Of a DNA stretch of 64,000 nucleotides, positions 10,511-20,675 are shown one piece after another. The stretch's first letter is position 1, and every line of letters starts with the position of its first letter. The stretch is from NCBI GenBank assembly GCA_003279605.1, contig QCHF01000001.1:400075-464074 (forward strand). Direction: 5' to 3'. The stretch is from SAR86 cluster bacterium AG-390-O18 (GTDB lineage Bacteria > Pseudomonadota > Gammaproteobacteria > Magnimaribacterales > AG-339-G14). The position numbers were made by a program, and so were the translations under genes. The notes beneath the pieces are model-generated. The model saw only the letters and a list, made by a program, of their open reading frames with translations. It was not told the origin of the DNA and did no database searches.

Positions 10511-11083
10511 TTACGCTTTAGGAAGAGTAACTCCTTTTTGACCTTGATACTTTCCATCCCTGTCTTTATAACTAGTCTCGCAAATTTCATCTGATTGAAA
10601 AAATAACATTTGAGCTACACCCTCATTTGCATAAATTTTAGCAGGGAGACTAGTAGTATTAGAAAATTCTAAGGTAACATGCCCTTCCCATTCTGGCTCA
10701 AGAGGAGTTACATTTACAATAATTCCACATCTTGCATAGGTTGATTTGCCGAGACAAATTGTAAGAACGTCTCTAGGAATTTTAAAATATTCAATCGTTC
10801 TTGCTAAAGCAAATGAGTTTGGTGGGATTACACACTCATCTTGAACAACGTCAATAAAACTAGAACTATCAAATTTTTTTGGATCAACTGTTGCTGAATG
10901 GATGTTTGTGAATACTTTAAATTCATTTGCACATCTCACATCATAGCCATAGCTTGAAAGGCCATAGGATATTAATTTTTCATCATTTTCTTCATTAATT
11001 TTAATTTGGATAGGCTGAAAAGGAGAAATCATATCATTTTCAAGAGACATTTTTTTTATCCAATTATCTGATTTAATCGACAT
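10511..11083 (-). CDS. dcd: dCTP deaminase
   Basis: [53 protein letters not shown]. Confidence 0.97.
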   Translation of the reverse strand: MSIKSDNWIKKMSLENDMISPFQPIQIKINEENDEKLISYGLSSYGYDVRCANEFKVFTNIHSATVDPKKFDSSSFIDVVQDECVIPPNSFALARTIEYFKIPRDVLTICLGKSTYARCGIIVNVTPLEPEWEGHVTLEFSNTTSLPAKIYANEGVAQMLFFQSDEICETSYKDRDGKYQGQKGVTLPKA

Positions 11084-11087
11084 AGTT

Positions 11088-11687
11088 TTATTTTAATTCA
11101 GTTCTGAAGGAAATTGCTCTTCTAAGAGTATTATTATCAACATAGTTTAAATCTCCTCCCGCAGGAACTCCTTGTGCAATTCTTGTAACAGTTACATCTT
11201 TCTTTTTTAATTTTTCCAATAAAAAATAAGCTGTAGCTTCGCCTTCTAATGTTGAATTCAATGCAAGAATGACTTCTTTTGAATCAAATTCATCAATAAT
11301 ATCCAATAATTTTTCAATTCTGAGTTCTTCTGCACCGATATTATCTATTGGGGAGAGCAGACCATTAAGAACAAAATACCTTCCATCAAATTCAGATGTT
11401 TCTTCAATGGAATAAAGATCAGAAGTTGATTCTACAACGCATATTGAATTGTTGTTTCTATTTGTTGAGATACAAATTTCACAAAGCTCTTGATCATTTA
11501 AAACATAGCATTTTTGACATAATTGGATATTTAAAATTGCATCTTCTATAGATTTTGATAGCGATAAGCCAATTTCTTTATTTGAATTCAATAATGAAAG
11601 AGCCATTCTTTTTGCTGATTTTGGACCTATTCCGGGAAGATTTTTTAATGAATCAATTAATTCAGAAATTTTAGGACTAAGTTTCAT
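11088..11687 (-). CDS. recR: Recombination mediator RecR
   Basis: [13 protein letters not shown]; zinc-finger cysteines; TOPRIM region; [18 protein letters not shown]. Confidence 0.97.
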   Translation of the reverse strand: MKLSPKISELIDSLKNLPGIGPKSAKRMALSLLNSNKEIGLSLSKSIEDAILNIQLCQKCYVLNDQELCEICISTNRNNNSICVVESTSDLYSIEETSEFDGRYFVLNGLLSPIDNIGAEELRIEKLLDIIDEFDSKEVILALNSTLEGEATAYFLLEKLKKKDVTVTRIAQGVPAGGDLNYVDNNTLRRAISFRTELK

Positions 11688-13158
11688 TTTTTTTATTAAA
11701 TTTTACAGATTCAACTTTCAGTCCGCCCACGATTTCATTGAAGTTTTTATCTTTTTCCATGGTTTTTTTAATATTTCTTCTGATTCCTTTATCTTTGTTT
11801 TTTTCCTCATATTCTGGAGTAAGTTTTAAATCAACATCATCATCGTAAACGAATAACAATTTAGTTTTTAGGTAATCTTTAAAACTTTTTTCAATATCAT
11901 TTTTTTGGTCGTCGTTAAGTATAGAAAGAACATTTTTAGGAAAAGATAGTTTTAACTTATCTTCTTGTTGAATAACACTTGCTTGTTTGAGTAGATTTTT
12001 TGATATGCCATTAAGATTTAAATCAGTGAATATTCCTGGCCATTGAATTTCAAAGTTATCTTGATTTTTAATTTTTAAAGGATTTTTTTTTTGACTTTCA
12101 GGAGAAAAGGCAACCATTTTTAATAAGGTCATTTTGAGAATAGAAAAAGAATCATAGCCTAAACTAAAATGCTTCAGATTGGAAAGTCCTAACTGATAAA
12201 GAAACTGCAGTTTGGTGGGGTCCGTTTTTAAAAAAACATTGATATTATCTTTAGATCCTTTATTTTCAAACTGACTAATAGCAATGTCTTGGATTAGATC
12301 CATTAAAGACTTTAATAAAAATTCATGATCTTCATATTCTCCATAGTTTTCAAGAATTGATAGAACCTCTGTTACGTCTTCATCCAAAATTGATTTCAAT
12401 AGATTTGAAATTATTTCTGGTTCTGGAATACCCAAAACGTCTCGTACTTCTTTCTCTTTGAGGTTTCTGTTGCAAAAAGATATTACTTTTTCAGAAATAG
12501 ATAGTGCGTCTCTAATACTGCCCTGAGCTGCTTCGGCAATAAGCTTTAAGGAATTTTCATCATATTTTATTTTTTCTTTTGAAAAAATTTCTCCCAATTG
12601 ATCCGAAATCACTTTTGTAGAGACAGAACTTAAGTTCACTTGTAGACATCTAGAAATTATTGTTGGCAAAATCTTTTTGTATTCTGTTGTTGCGAACATA
12701 AATACAACATGGGGAGGAGGTTCTTCTAAGTTTTTTAGTAGAGCATTAAAACTCTCAGGAGTGAGCATATGAACCTCATCAATTAAATAGATTTTATATT
12801 TAGATGAAGAAGGCAAATAAGAAATAGTTTCTAAAAGATTTTTAGTATCCTCAATGCCTCGTCTAGAAGCTGCATCGATCTCAATAAAATCAATTGCCGC
12901 TCCTTCGTTTATTGACGTACATGACTCACAAGCATTACAAGGTTCTGAGTTATCAATTAAGTCAGAACAGTTAAGAGCTTTTGCTAAGATTCTGGCAATA
13001 GATGTTTTACCGATACCCCTGGTTCCTGTAAATAAATATGCATGGTGAATATTTTTTGAGGAAACGGAGTTTTTTAAAGCTGCTATGGCGTGATCTTGAC
13101 CAACAACCTCTGAAAATTTAGTTGGCCTCCATTTTCTTGCTAAAACTAAATAACTCAT
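11677..13158 (-). CDS. dnaX: DNA polymerase III subunits gamma/tau
   Basis: YLVLARKWRPTKFSEVVGQDHAI; FTGTRGIGKTSIARILAKALNC; LIDEVHMLTPESFNALLKNLEEPPPHVVFMFATTE. Confidence 0.97.
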   Translation of the reverse strand: MSYLVLARKWRPTKFSEVVGQDHAIAALKNSVSSKNIHHAYLFTGTRGIGKTSIARILAKALNCSDLIDNSEPCNACESCTSINEGAAIDFIEIDAASRRGIEDTKNLLETISYLPSSSKYKIYLIDEVHMLTPESFNALLKNLEEPPPHVVFMFATTEYKKILPTIISRCLQVNLSSVSTKVISDQLGEIFSKEKIKYDENSLKLIAEAAQGSIRDALSISEKVISFCNRNLKEKEVRDVLGIPEPEIISNLLKSILDEDVTEVLSILENYGEYEDHEFLLKSLMDLIQDIAISQFENKGSKDNINVFLKTDPTKLQFLYQLGLSNLKHFSLGYDSFSILKMTLLKMVAFSPESQKKNPLKIKNQDNFEIQWPGIFTDLNLNGISKNLLKQASVIQQEDKLKLSFPKNVLSILNDDQKNDIEKSFKDYLKTKLLFVYDDDVDLKLTPEYEEKNKDKGIRRNIKKTMEKDKNFNEIVGGLKVESVKFNKKNET

Positions 13159-13613
13159 TATTTAAATAGTTGCTTTATTTGATTAAATTCAAAACCTCTC
13201 TGTAAAAGAAATTTTTTTGCGCGAGAAATATCTTCTTCAGCAAAATCGTTGTCAATAATAAATTTTTTACTAAACTCTTTTTTTATAATTTCCATCCAAT
13301 TTATTTCATCAGAATACACTATCTTGCTTATGAGGTTTTCACTTATTCCTTTGGATTTTAGCTCAAAAGAAATTTTTTCAGGACCAAATCCTTTTACACT
13401 TCTTGATCTAGTATAAGATTCAGCAAATCTCTCATCTGACTGCAAATTCTCTTCTTTTAACTTTGTTAACTCTTCAAAAAGTCTTTCTTCTGAATCTACC
13501 CTATCCTTTAACTTATTGATTAATTCTTTAAAGGAATGTTCTCTCCTGGATAATAGATCTAGAATTTTGAATCTAATCTTATCTTCAGTGATAAATGTTT
13601 TTTTAAATCCCAA
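13158..13613 (-). CDS. recX: Regulatory protein RecX
   Basis: LLSRREHSFKELINKLK; DERFAESYTRSRSVKGFGPEKISFELKSKGI; AKKFLLQRGFEF. Confidence 0.9.
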   Translation of the reverse strand: MGFKKTFITEDKIRFKILDLLSRREHSFKELINKLKDRVDSEERLFEELTKLKEENLQSDERFAESYTRSRSVKGFGPEKISFELKSKGISENLISKIVYSDEINWMEIIKKEFSKKFIIDNDFAEEDISRAKKFLLQRGFEFNQIKQLFK

Positions 13614-14886
13614 GCGCTTTGTATACTAATCTTTCTAATTTTCTATCTATATTTGGGCTACCTAAAACTTGAGACATGCTCACGAAGATAAGATCATTCG
13701 CAGGATCTACCCAGAAATCGGTACTTGCAGCACCGCCCCAGAAAAAAGAATTATTACCTCTTTTCATTCTCATTTTTTTTGCATTCAACGCGACTCCTAT
13801 TGTGACTCCCTGTCCAAATGCATCTACTTTGAATGGTTTGGCTTTTTTTTCTGATTGATTTGAGGTCATTATCTCAACTGTTTCTGGATTTAAAATTTTT
13901 CTTCCATTATAAGAACCTTTATTTAGTAACATAGTTGCGAATTTAAGATAATCATTTGCTGTTGATACAAGACCAGAACCGCCATCTTCAATAGAAACCT
14001 TTTGAAAGAAAAAACTATCTTCCTTGGGGTCTAGAAGAAATAACTTTTTATTCTTAGTATTTCTCATATCGGGTGTTTCAACACCATACCTTTTGAATCC
14101 TTTTTTGTGAGCGTATAAATCAATCATTCTATTTTGTTTTGAGTCAGGCACTTTAAAAAAAGTATCTTCCATGCCCAATGGATTAAAGATGTTTTTCTTT
14201 AAAAACTCTCCAAAAGATAAATTTGACGCCCTTTCTATAACACAGCCAAGAATGTCCATTCCAATAGAATATGTCCATTTTTCACCAGGTTGATGAACTA
14301 ACGGTAAAGTTGCAACTTTTTCAGAAAGAGTACAAATATCTGCATAGCTTTTTTTTGCAGGTCTCTCTAAAGAGATGTTATCCAGAAAATAGTAAGGATA
14401 AATTTTTTCCTGGTCATATATTTCCTTGATTTTTCCTCTATCGACAAATGAGTATGTAAGGCCTGAAGAGTGTGTCGCTAGATCTAATATGGTTACCTCT
14501 CTATCAAGTTTTTCAAGCTGATTAGTTTTGCTATTTAGAACCATTGTGTTTTTGAATTCTGGAATGTACTTAGCTACAGGATCACTTAGGGATACTTTTC
14601 CTTGTTCAACTAAAATCATCAAGGCAGCACCAGTGATCGGTTTAGTCATAGAATAAATTCTAAAAAGAGAATCTTCATTGAGAGCAACGCTGTCTTCTAT
14701 ATCTGCAAAGCCTCTAGTATCAGAAAAAATGACCTTTCCATTTTTATAAATTAGGGTTACAAAACCAGGAAAATTTCCATTTTTTATCTCTTTTGATAAA
14801 AATTTAGTGTAATTTGAGAAATCATAATCTTCCGAATAACTGAAAATGGAAAAAGTTATTAAGAATAAAAATAAATATTTTTTCAA
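13603..14886 (-). CDS. Serine hydrolase, beta-lactamase (class C-like/esterase) family
   Basis: SMTKPITGAALMILVEQGKVSL (SxxK); YSIGMDILGCVIERAS; signal peptide. Confidence 0.93.
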   Translation of the reverse strand: MKKYLFLFLITFSIFSYSEDYDFSNYTKFLSKEIKNGNFPGFVTLIYKNGKVIFSDTRGFADIEDSVALNEDSLFRIYSMTKPITGAALMILVEQGKVSLSDPVAKYIPEFKNTMVLNSKTNQLEKLDREVTILDLATHSSGLTYSFVDRGKIKEIYDQEKIYPYYFLDNISLERPAKKSYADICTLSEKVATLPLVHQPGEKWTYSIGMDILGCVIERASNLSFGEFLKKNIFNPLGMEDTFFKVPDSKQNRMIDLYAHKKGFKRYGVETPDMRNTKNKKLFLLDPKEDSFFFQKVSIEDGGSGLVSTANDYLKFATMLLNKGSYNGRKILNPETVEIMTSNQSEKKAKPFKVDAFGQGVTIGVALNAKKMRMKRGNNSFFWGGAASTDFWVDPANDLIFVSMSQVLGSPNIDRKLERLVYKALGI

Positions 14887-14899
14887 AGTTTAACCTCTA

Positions 14900-15619
14900 T
14901 TAATCAATGATATAAGTATCAAATAATAAACTATTTGTAGAGTAATTTTCATATTCTTCGCAAGCATTTTCCAGTCCATTTTTTCTTAAAAGATTAAGTT
15001 CATTCACGGTAAAATTTGTTTCCAAAAAAATTAAAAAATTAAAATCTATAATATTAAAATCAGGAGTAAGGACTGCCTGATTATATGGCCTATCAACAAA
15101 AATAGAATTGCTTCCTATCTCAGGCATTAAATAATTTAAATCAAATCCGTCTTTTAATTTACAAAAACTCACATAAGTCTGATCGCCATCTAAGAATTCA
15201 TAATCATTCACAACTTTAATTTCAAAGAATGATTGTTTTTGAGAATCACAGACAATTATTTCATCTCTACTGCTCAACCAATTTTTATGAATTTCAGAGT
15301 TTTCAGCAAACTCATGAAATGCTTTTTTTTCTAGTTCATTTTCAAAAATATCTAACCAGGAAAAATCATATTTTTTTTGCTTGAAAGATGGATCTAAGTA
15401 TTTGGTTTCTTTATATAAGCCATGTTTATCCTTGAGATTTTTTAAGAATCCTAAATAAGATATTAATTCATTATTTAAATCTTGGGCTTTAAAACCATCC
15501 TTGTAACTACACCATGAAAATTCATAAATTTTTTTGTCTTGTATTGAAATATTTTCATTTTGTTGGGAACAACCAAAAAAAATAAACAAAAATAAACAAG
15601 AAACTATTATTGGCTTCAT
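14900..15619 (-). CDS. Hypothetical lipoprotein
   Basis: Lipobox LFIFFGCSQQ; no family recognised. Confidence 0.6.
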   Translation of the reverse strand: MKPIIVSCLFLFIFFGCSQQNENISIQDKKIYEFSWCSYKDGFKAQDLNNELISYLGFLKNLKDKHGLYKETKYLDPSFKQKKYDFSWLDIFENELEKKAFHEFAENSEIHKNWLSSRDEIIVCDSQKQSFFEIKVVNDYEFLDGDQTYVSFCKLKDGFDLNYLMPEIGSNSIFVDRPYNQAVLTPDFNIIDFNFLIFLETNFTVNELNLLRKNGLENACEEYENYSTNSLLFDTYIID

Positions 15620-16449
15620 GAGATATTTAAAGAAAAATCTATGGATTTAATATTTTTTGTAAGATCTCCTAAAGAAATATAATGGATAGAAAGATTTTTG
15701 TATTTTTCAATATCCTCAGGATTCTTTATTCCTGAAACTTCAATCAAACATTTCCTTTCAATTAGAGAAATTGCCTTTTTTATTTCGCTAAGATTTAAAT
15801 TATCCAACAATAGAATATCTGGTTTGCTTTTCAATGCTATTTTGATTTGAGAAAGCTTTTCAATCTCAATCTCTAAAAAATCCCCTCTTTTAAAAAAATT
15901 AATATTTTTTATATTTTTAATACCGCCAAAAGCTTTTAAATGATTGTCTTTAAGCATAATTGCATCGAAAAGGCCAAATCTATGATTTTTAGCTCCTCCA
16001 ATAAAGGTTGAATACTTTTGTTCGTATCTAAGTCCGGGAAGAGTTTTTCTAGTATCTAATAATTCGATATTGCTATTTTTAAGAAGTTTTGAGTATTTAT
16101 TTGTTTTTGTGGATATTCCAGACATCATTTGCAAAAAATTTAAAGCTGTCCTCTCCCCTGAAAGAATTGCATGCAAGCTAGCGTTTATTTCGGCAATTAC
16201 ACTATCTTTTTTAAAGGCTTCTCCTTCGATTACTTTCCATTTAATTTTTGCTTTTTTATCAATCTGCTTAAAGGATTCCTCAAACCATAAGCTACCGCTT
16301 AAAATTCCATTTTCCCTAGATATCAGGGTCGCTCTTAAAACTTTCTTTGAGTTGATATTTTTTATCTTTAATGAAAGATCGTTCTTATAACCATCTTCTA
16401 GTAAAGCTCTCTTTACACTATCACTGACTTTGCTTTTATTTAATTTCAA
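15616..16449 (-). CDS. nadC: Nicotinate-nucleotide pyrophosphorylase (carboxylating)
   Basis: GERTALNFLQMMSGISTKT; LLDTRKTLPGLRYEQKYSTFIGGAKNHRFGLFDAIMLKDNH. Confidence 0.97.
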   Translation of the reverse strand: MKLNKSKVSDSVKRALLEDGYKNDLSLKIKNINSKKVLRATLISRENGILSGSLWFEESFKQIDKKAKIKWKVIEGEAFKKDSVIAEINASLHAILSGERTALNFLQMMSGISTKTNKYSKLLKNSNIELLDTRKTLPGLRYEQKYSTFIGGAKNHRFGLFDAIMLKDNHLKAFGGIKNIKNINFFKRGDFLEIEIEKLSQIKIALKSKPDILLLDNLNLSEIKKAISLIERKCLIEVSGIKNPEDIEKYKNLSIHYISLGDLTKNIKSIDFSLNIS

Positions 16450-16450
16450 T

Positions 16451-17488
16451 TTATTTAAAGTTAACCATACGATTGAGAGAAATCTGGGCTTTTTTTATAA
16501 TTTCGTTATCTACATTAATTTCATTTCTTTGATTGGAAACTGCATCATATAAATTTTTAAGTGAGTTCATGCCCATCCAAGGGCATCTTGAACAGCTATT
16601 GCAAGTAGCGCCATTTCCTGCTGTTGGAGCTTCAAAAAATTCTTTTTCTGGATTGTTTTTCATTAATTGATAAAAAATTCCTTTGTCGGTAGCAACTATA
16701 AATTTCTGAGAAGAAGAATTATTGGCATATTCTATTATTTGTGAGGTCGAGCCTACGCAGTTTGCCAAATCTATTACCTCATGAGGTGACTCTGGATGAA
16801 CTAAAACCTCTGCATCTTTGTGCAGTTCCATAAGAGATTTAAGCCCCTCATATTTAAATTCTTCATGAACAACACAAGCTCCATCCCATAAAACCATATC
16901 AGCTTTTGTTTTTTCTTGAATATATCTTCCTAAATGTTTATCTGGACCCCAAATAATTTTTTTTCCTTCTGAATCGAGATAGTCGACGACATCTAAAGCA
17001 ATGCTGGAAGTAACAACCCAATCTGAAATAGCTTTAACTTCAGCTGAAGTATTTGCATAAACTACTATTTCTCTATCAGGATAGTGTTCACAAAATTTCT
17101 TGAACTCGTTAGCAGGACATCCTAAGTCTAAAGAACAAGTCGCCTCCAAAGTAGGCATACAGACCTTCTTTTCTGGACTTAAAATTTTGGCAGTCTCTCC
17201 CATAAACTTAACACCTGAGACTACTAAAGTATTTGATTTAGATTCTTTGCCAAACTTAGCCATTTGTAAAGAATCAGAAACACATCCATTAAGTTCTTCG
17301 GTTATTTTTTGAATTTTTGTATCTGTGTAATAGTGTGAAATAAGAGATATATTGTTCTCTAAAACTTTAGTTTTAATTTTTTCTATTAATTCAAGTTCTT
17401 CTGAAGTAATAATATCTTCGACATAAAGCTTTCTCTTGTGTGAAGCCAATAAATTCTCAGGAACTAGTTCTATGGAAGAAGATTTCAT
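16451..17488 (-). CDS. nadA: Quinolinate synthase (start trimmed from ORF start 17530)
   Basis: YYTDTKIQ; VYANTSAEVKAISDWVVTSS; HPESPHEVIDLANCVGSTSQII; CNSCSRCPWMGMNSL. Likely start MKSSSIELV. Confidence 0.95.
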   Translation of the reverse strand: MKSSSIELVPENLLASHKRKLYVEDIITSEELELIEKIKTKVLENNISLISHYYTDTKIQKITEELNGCVSDSLQMAKFGKESKSNTLVVSGVKFMGETAKILSPEKKVCMPTLEATCSLDLGCPANEFKKFCEHYPDREIVVYANTSAEVKAISDWVVTSSIALDVVDYLDSEGKKIIWGPDKHLGRYIQEKTKADMVLWDGACVVHEEFKYEGLKSLMELHKDAEVLVHPESPHEVIDLANCVGSTSQIIEYANNSSSQKFIVATDKGIFYQLMKNNPEKEFFEAPTAGNGATCNSCSRCPWMGMNSLKNLYDAVSNQRNEINVDNEIIKKAQISLNRMVNFK

Positions 17489-17545
17489 AAGTTTTAAAAA
17501 TATATTGTGAATTCTAATGAATATAAGCAATATATTGAAATAATA

Positions 17546-18103
17546 ATGATTACTGAACTAGAAAATAGTTTTTTATATTTTTGTCAAACTGATGAAGAAG
17601 AAAACTATTTTAAGAATGCTTTAATTTACTTATGTAAAAATGATAGAGATGGTTCGTTTGGAATTATTATAAATAAGAAGGTAAAAATAAATTTAAAAGA
17701 TTTTGCCTTACAACCCGACAAAGAGCTGGAAGAGATTCTCAATGACGATAAAGTATTTTTAGGAGGTCCTGTCACCCCTTTTTCACCATTTGTACTCCAT
17801 AGTTTAGAAAAAAAATATGATGAAACTCATGCAATTACTTCTGAAATCGGAGTTTCGTCAAAACCAGATATAATCCAGTCAATTCTCAATAAAAATTTTC
17901 CTGATAAATTTATAGTTTCATTTGGGTATACAGGCTGGAGTTCTGGTCAACTTGAAAAAGAGATCCAACAGGGTTCTTGGGTAATAATTCCTGCTAATGA
18001 GCAAATAATCTTTTCAACTAAGAGTGATAAAAAGATTGAAGAGGCAAGTAAACTTGCAGGCTTTAATCTTAATTTAGTAAGTAGTAATTATGGCAAGGCT
18101 TAG
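17546..18103 (+). CDS. YqgE/AlgH family protein (start trimmed from 17507)
   Basis: NSFLYFCQTDEEENYFKNALIYLCKNDRDGSFGIIINK; GGPVTPFSPFVLH; GYTGWSSGQLEKEIQQGSWVI. Confidence 0.92.
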   Translation: MITELENSFLYFCQTDEEENYFKNALIYLCKNDRDGSFGIIINKKVKINLKDFALQPDKELEEILNDDKVFLGGPVTPFSPFVLHSLEKKYDETHAITSEIGVSSKPDIIQSILNKNFPDKFIVSFGYTGWSSGQLEKEIQQGSWVIIPANEQIIFSTKSDKKIEEASKLAGFNLNLVSSNYGKA

Positions 18104-20102
18104 AAATTATCCAATTCTGTTATTTTTATCGTTAATTTTTTTGAGCTCTGAAGCTATATTAGAAAATAAGTACGTCGCTTCAAATTCGTCTTTCGAAGTA
18201 ATCCCTGAAAAAAATGTTATTTCTAATGAAAGTGAAATCTTCTTAGTTGTAAGATTCAATTTAGATAAAGATTGGCATACCTATTGGATCAATCCTGGGG
18301 ATTCAGGAGATCCCGCATCTTTCAATTGGAGCCTTCCTGAGGGATTTAATATTTCTGAACCAATTTGGCCTACTCCTGAGCTAATACCTTATCCCCCTCT
18401 AACTACTTTTGGTTATACAGATGAGTTAAAGCTTCTCTTCAAACTGTCTCTTCCCAAGCAAATTGATGTAATCAATAAATTTTCTGTGAAATCAAAATGG
18501 TTAGTATGTGCAGATGTATGTATACCTCAAGAAGGAAAAGTTAACTTTATACTTTCCAAAGGAGGCAATAATGATTTTTCAATTCAAAACATATTAATTA
18601 GCGACGTTAGATCGTCTATTCCGAAAGCAATAAAGCAAAAAGTAAGCTCTAAAATTGAAAGTGGAATACTTACCTTAAATCTTAGTGATATTGGTTCTGA
18701 TATAAAAGATGCCTATTTCTTTCCTTTCAAGGAAAATGTCATTGATTACTCAATCAATCAAAAATTAGAAAAAAACTCTGATGGAATAAAGCTAAATATA
18801 AATCTTCTTGAAAGGAATAAAGCTGAAAGTTTGTCAGGCGGTGTTTTAAAAACAAATATGGGTGATTATGAAATTGAATTAGCTTCCAATTTTATTGCTA
18901 CTGAATCACCTTTAAATCCTAAATTCATAACTCTTTCAGCAGCAATTTTATTTTCTTTGATTGGTGGTCTTTTACTAAATTTAATGCCGTGCGTTTTTCC
19001 TGTAATCTCTTTGAAAATTCTAAATTTTGTCAATCACTCTGAAAATAAAGCTCAAACCTCATTACATGGTTTTGCTTTTTCATCTGGATCAATCCTAATG
19101 TTTGTTTTGATTGGCCTCTCCGTTGTTCTCTTAAAAGGGTTGGGCATGGATATTGGTTGGGGATATCAACTACAGTCGCCCTTAATTGTGAGTTTGTTAA
19201 TTTTCCTTTTCATTTTCTTAGCTGGGTTCTTTTTATTAAATGTTAATTTCTTGAATTCTTTACTTAGTATAAGTTCCACTAGAATTACTACTCCTAGCTA
19301 TATGAATTCTTTTGGTACAGGCTTTTTAGCAGTGATTGTTGCTACCCCTTGTACTGCGCCATTTATGGGCTCTGCACTGGGTTTTGCGATCCTTCAGCCA
19401 GGCTTTTCATCGTTTTTAATATTTCTGTCTTTGGGAATTGGATTTGCTTTACCTTATATTCTTTTATCAATTTTTCCGAGTATGCTGTCCTTACTTCCAA
19501 GACCTGGAACTTGGATGGAAACTTTTAAACAGTTTATGGCCTTTCCAATGATTCTTACTGCTTTGTGGCTGGTATGGGTCTTAAGTAGCCAGATTGATTC
19601 TTTTCAGCTTGTTTTAGTACTTTTAGGGATTTCTTTAATTGTATTTTTTTATTGGTTAAACCAACTCAAAATATCGTCTAAGATAGGATTGCAATTTAGA
19701 AATGTTATTTACCTAGCGGTCTTAGTTTCCTTATTCTTTACATTGCCAATACAAAAAGCTTCTCTTCGCCAAGATAGCAATGTTTTTAGCGATGAAGAAT
19801 TGGCTGAGAGGTTAGCAAAGGGTCCGGTATTTTTAAATTTCACTGCTGATTGGTGCATTACTTGCAAAGTAAATGAAAGAGTCGCTATTAAGACTGAAAA
19901 AACTCTAAAATTTTTTGAGAAAAAAAATATCTTTTACTTAGAAGCAGATTGGACAAATAAAAATGAATTGATTGCAAAAAAACTTGCTAGCTTTGGGCGA
20001 TCAAGTATCCCGTTTTATATTTATTATCCAGATAATAAAAGCGTACCAATTATTTTGCCGGAAATCTTAACCGAATCGGTAATTAAAGATTACTTGAATT
20101 AA
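18090..20102 (+). CDS. dsbD: DsbD-family protein-disulfide reductase
   Basis: N-terminal DsbD-like domain, LLLNLMPCVFPVISLKIL and VATPCTAPFMGSALGFA membrane domain, C-terminal FTADWCITCKVNE thioredoxin domain. Confidence 0.9.
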   Translation: MARLRNYPILLFLSLIFLSSEAILENKYVASNSSFEVIPEKNVISNESEIFLVVRFNLDKDWHTYWINPGDSGDPASFNWSLPEGFNISEPIWPTPELIPYPPLTTFGYTDELKLLFKLSLPKQIDVINKFSVKSKWLVCADVCIPQEGKVNFILSKGGNNDFSIQNILISDVRSSIPKAIKQKVSSKIESGILTLNLSDIGSDIKDAYFFPFKENVIDYSINQKLEKNSDGIKLNINLLERNKAESLSGGVLKTNMGDYEIELASNFIATESPLNPKFITLSAAILFSLIGGLLLNLMPCVFPVISLKILNFVNHSENKAQTSLHGFAFSSGSILMFVLIGLSVVLLKGLGMDIGWGYQLQSPLIVSLLIFLFIFLAGFFLLNVNFLNSLLSISSTRITTPSYMNSFGTGFLAVIVATPCTAPFMGSALGFAILQPGFSSFLIFLSLGIGFALPYILLSIFPSMLSLLPRPGTWMETFKQFMAFPMILTALWLVWVLSSQIDSFQLVLVLLGISLIVFFYWLNQLKISSKIGLQFRNVIYLAVLVSLFFTLPIQKASLRQDSNVFSDEELAERLAKGPVFLNFTADWCITCKVNERVAIKTEKTLKFFEKKNIFYLEADWTNKNELIAKKLASFGRSSIPFYIYYPDNKSVPIILPEILTESVIKDYLN

Positions 20103-20103
20103 T

Positions 20104-20619
20104 TTAGGCAACTATATATTCCTGCCAATCGGTTTCTACTTTTTTTGTTCCTATAGATTCTTGACCTTTAATAAGGTCTCTCAAAGAAGGAGTTTTGGCT
20201 TCTGGAGAAGGGTCAATTATTTTATCTGCCTTTGATAAATTACAAGATTTACAGCAGGTAGTTACATTTAACCAATTGGTTTCTCCACCCTTACTTTTTG
20301 GAATTATATGATCAATAGTTAAGTCTTTTCTTTCGAAAACATTTTTGCAGTATTGGCAAGTAAACATGTCTCTCAAAAATACATTAGATCTTGAAAACTT
20401 AACTTTTTTTGAAAACTTATAATACTTTCTAAGCATGACAATACTCGGTACTTTGAAAGATTGCGATGGCGATCTTACTTCCCAGTCATCATGCTCTTTA
20501 ATAACAATAACGTTTCTAGTAAATACTAATTTAACAGCAGTTTTCCAATCTACAGCAGATAAAGGAAAATAACTCAAAGGTTTTCCGTTTCCATTAAGTA
20601 TCAAACAATCACTAGACAT
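20104..20619 (-). CDS. HNH endonuclease family protein
   Basis: FTCQYCKNVFERKDLTIDHIIPKSKGGETNWLNVTTCCKSCNLSKAD. Confidence 0.93.
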   Translation of the reverse strand: MSSDCLILNGNGKPLSYFPLSAVDWKTAVKLVFTRNVIVIKEHDDWEVRSPSQSFKVPSIVMLRKYYKFSKKVKFSRSNVFLRDMFTCQYCKNVFERKDLTIDHIIPKSKGGETNWLNVTTCCKSCNLSKADKIIDPSPEAKTPSLRDLIKGQESIGTKKVETDWQEYIVA

Positions 20620-20675
20620 GGATTAATCATACAAGAATTTTGAAAAATTATTAATTCCATAAAATAAATAATTTA

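Noticed and set aside
20104-20619. HNH endonuclease as a sign of a mobile element or defence system
   Set aside because: Stand-alone HNH of a type common in housekeeping contexts; no integrase, repeats, methyltransferase or defence partners nearby.
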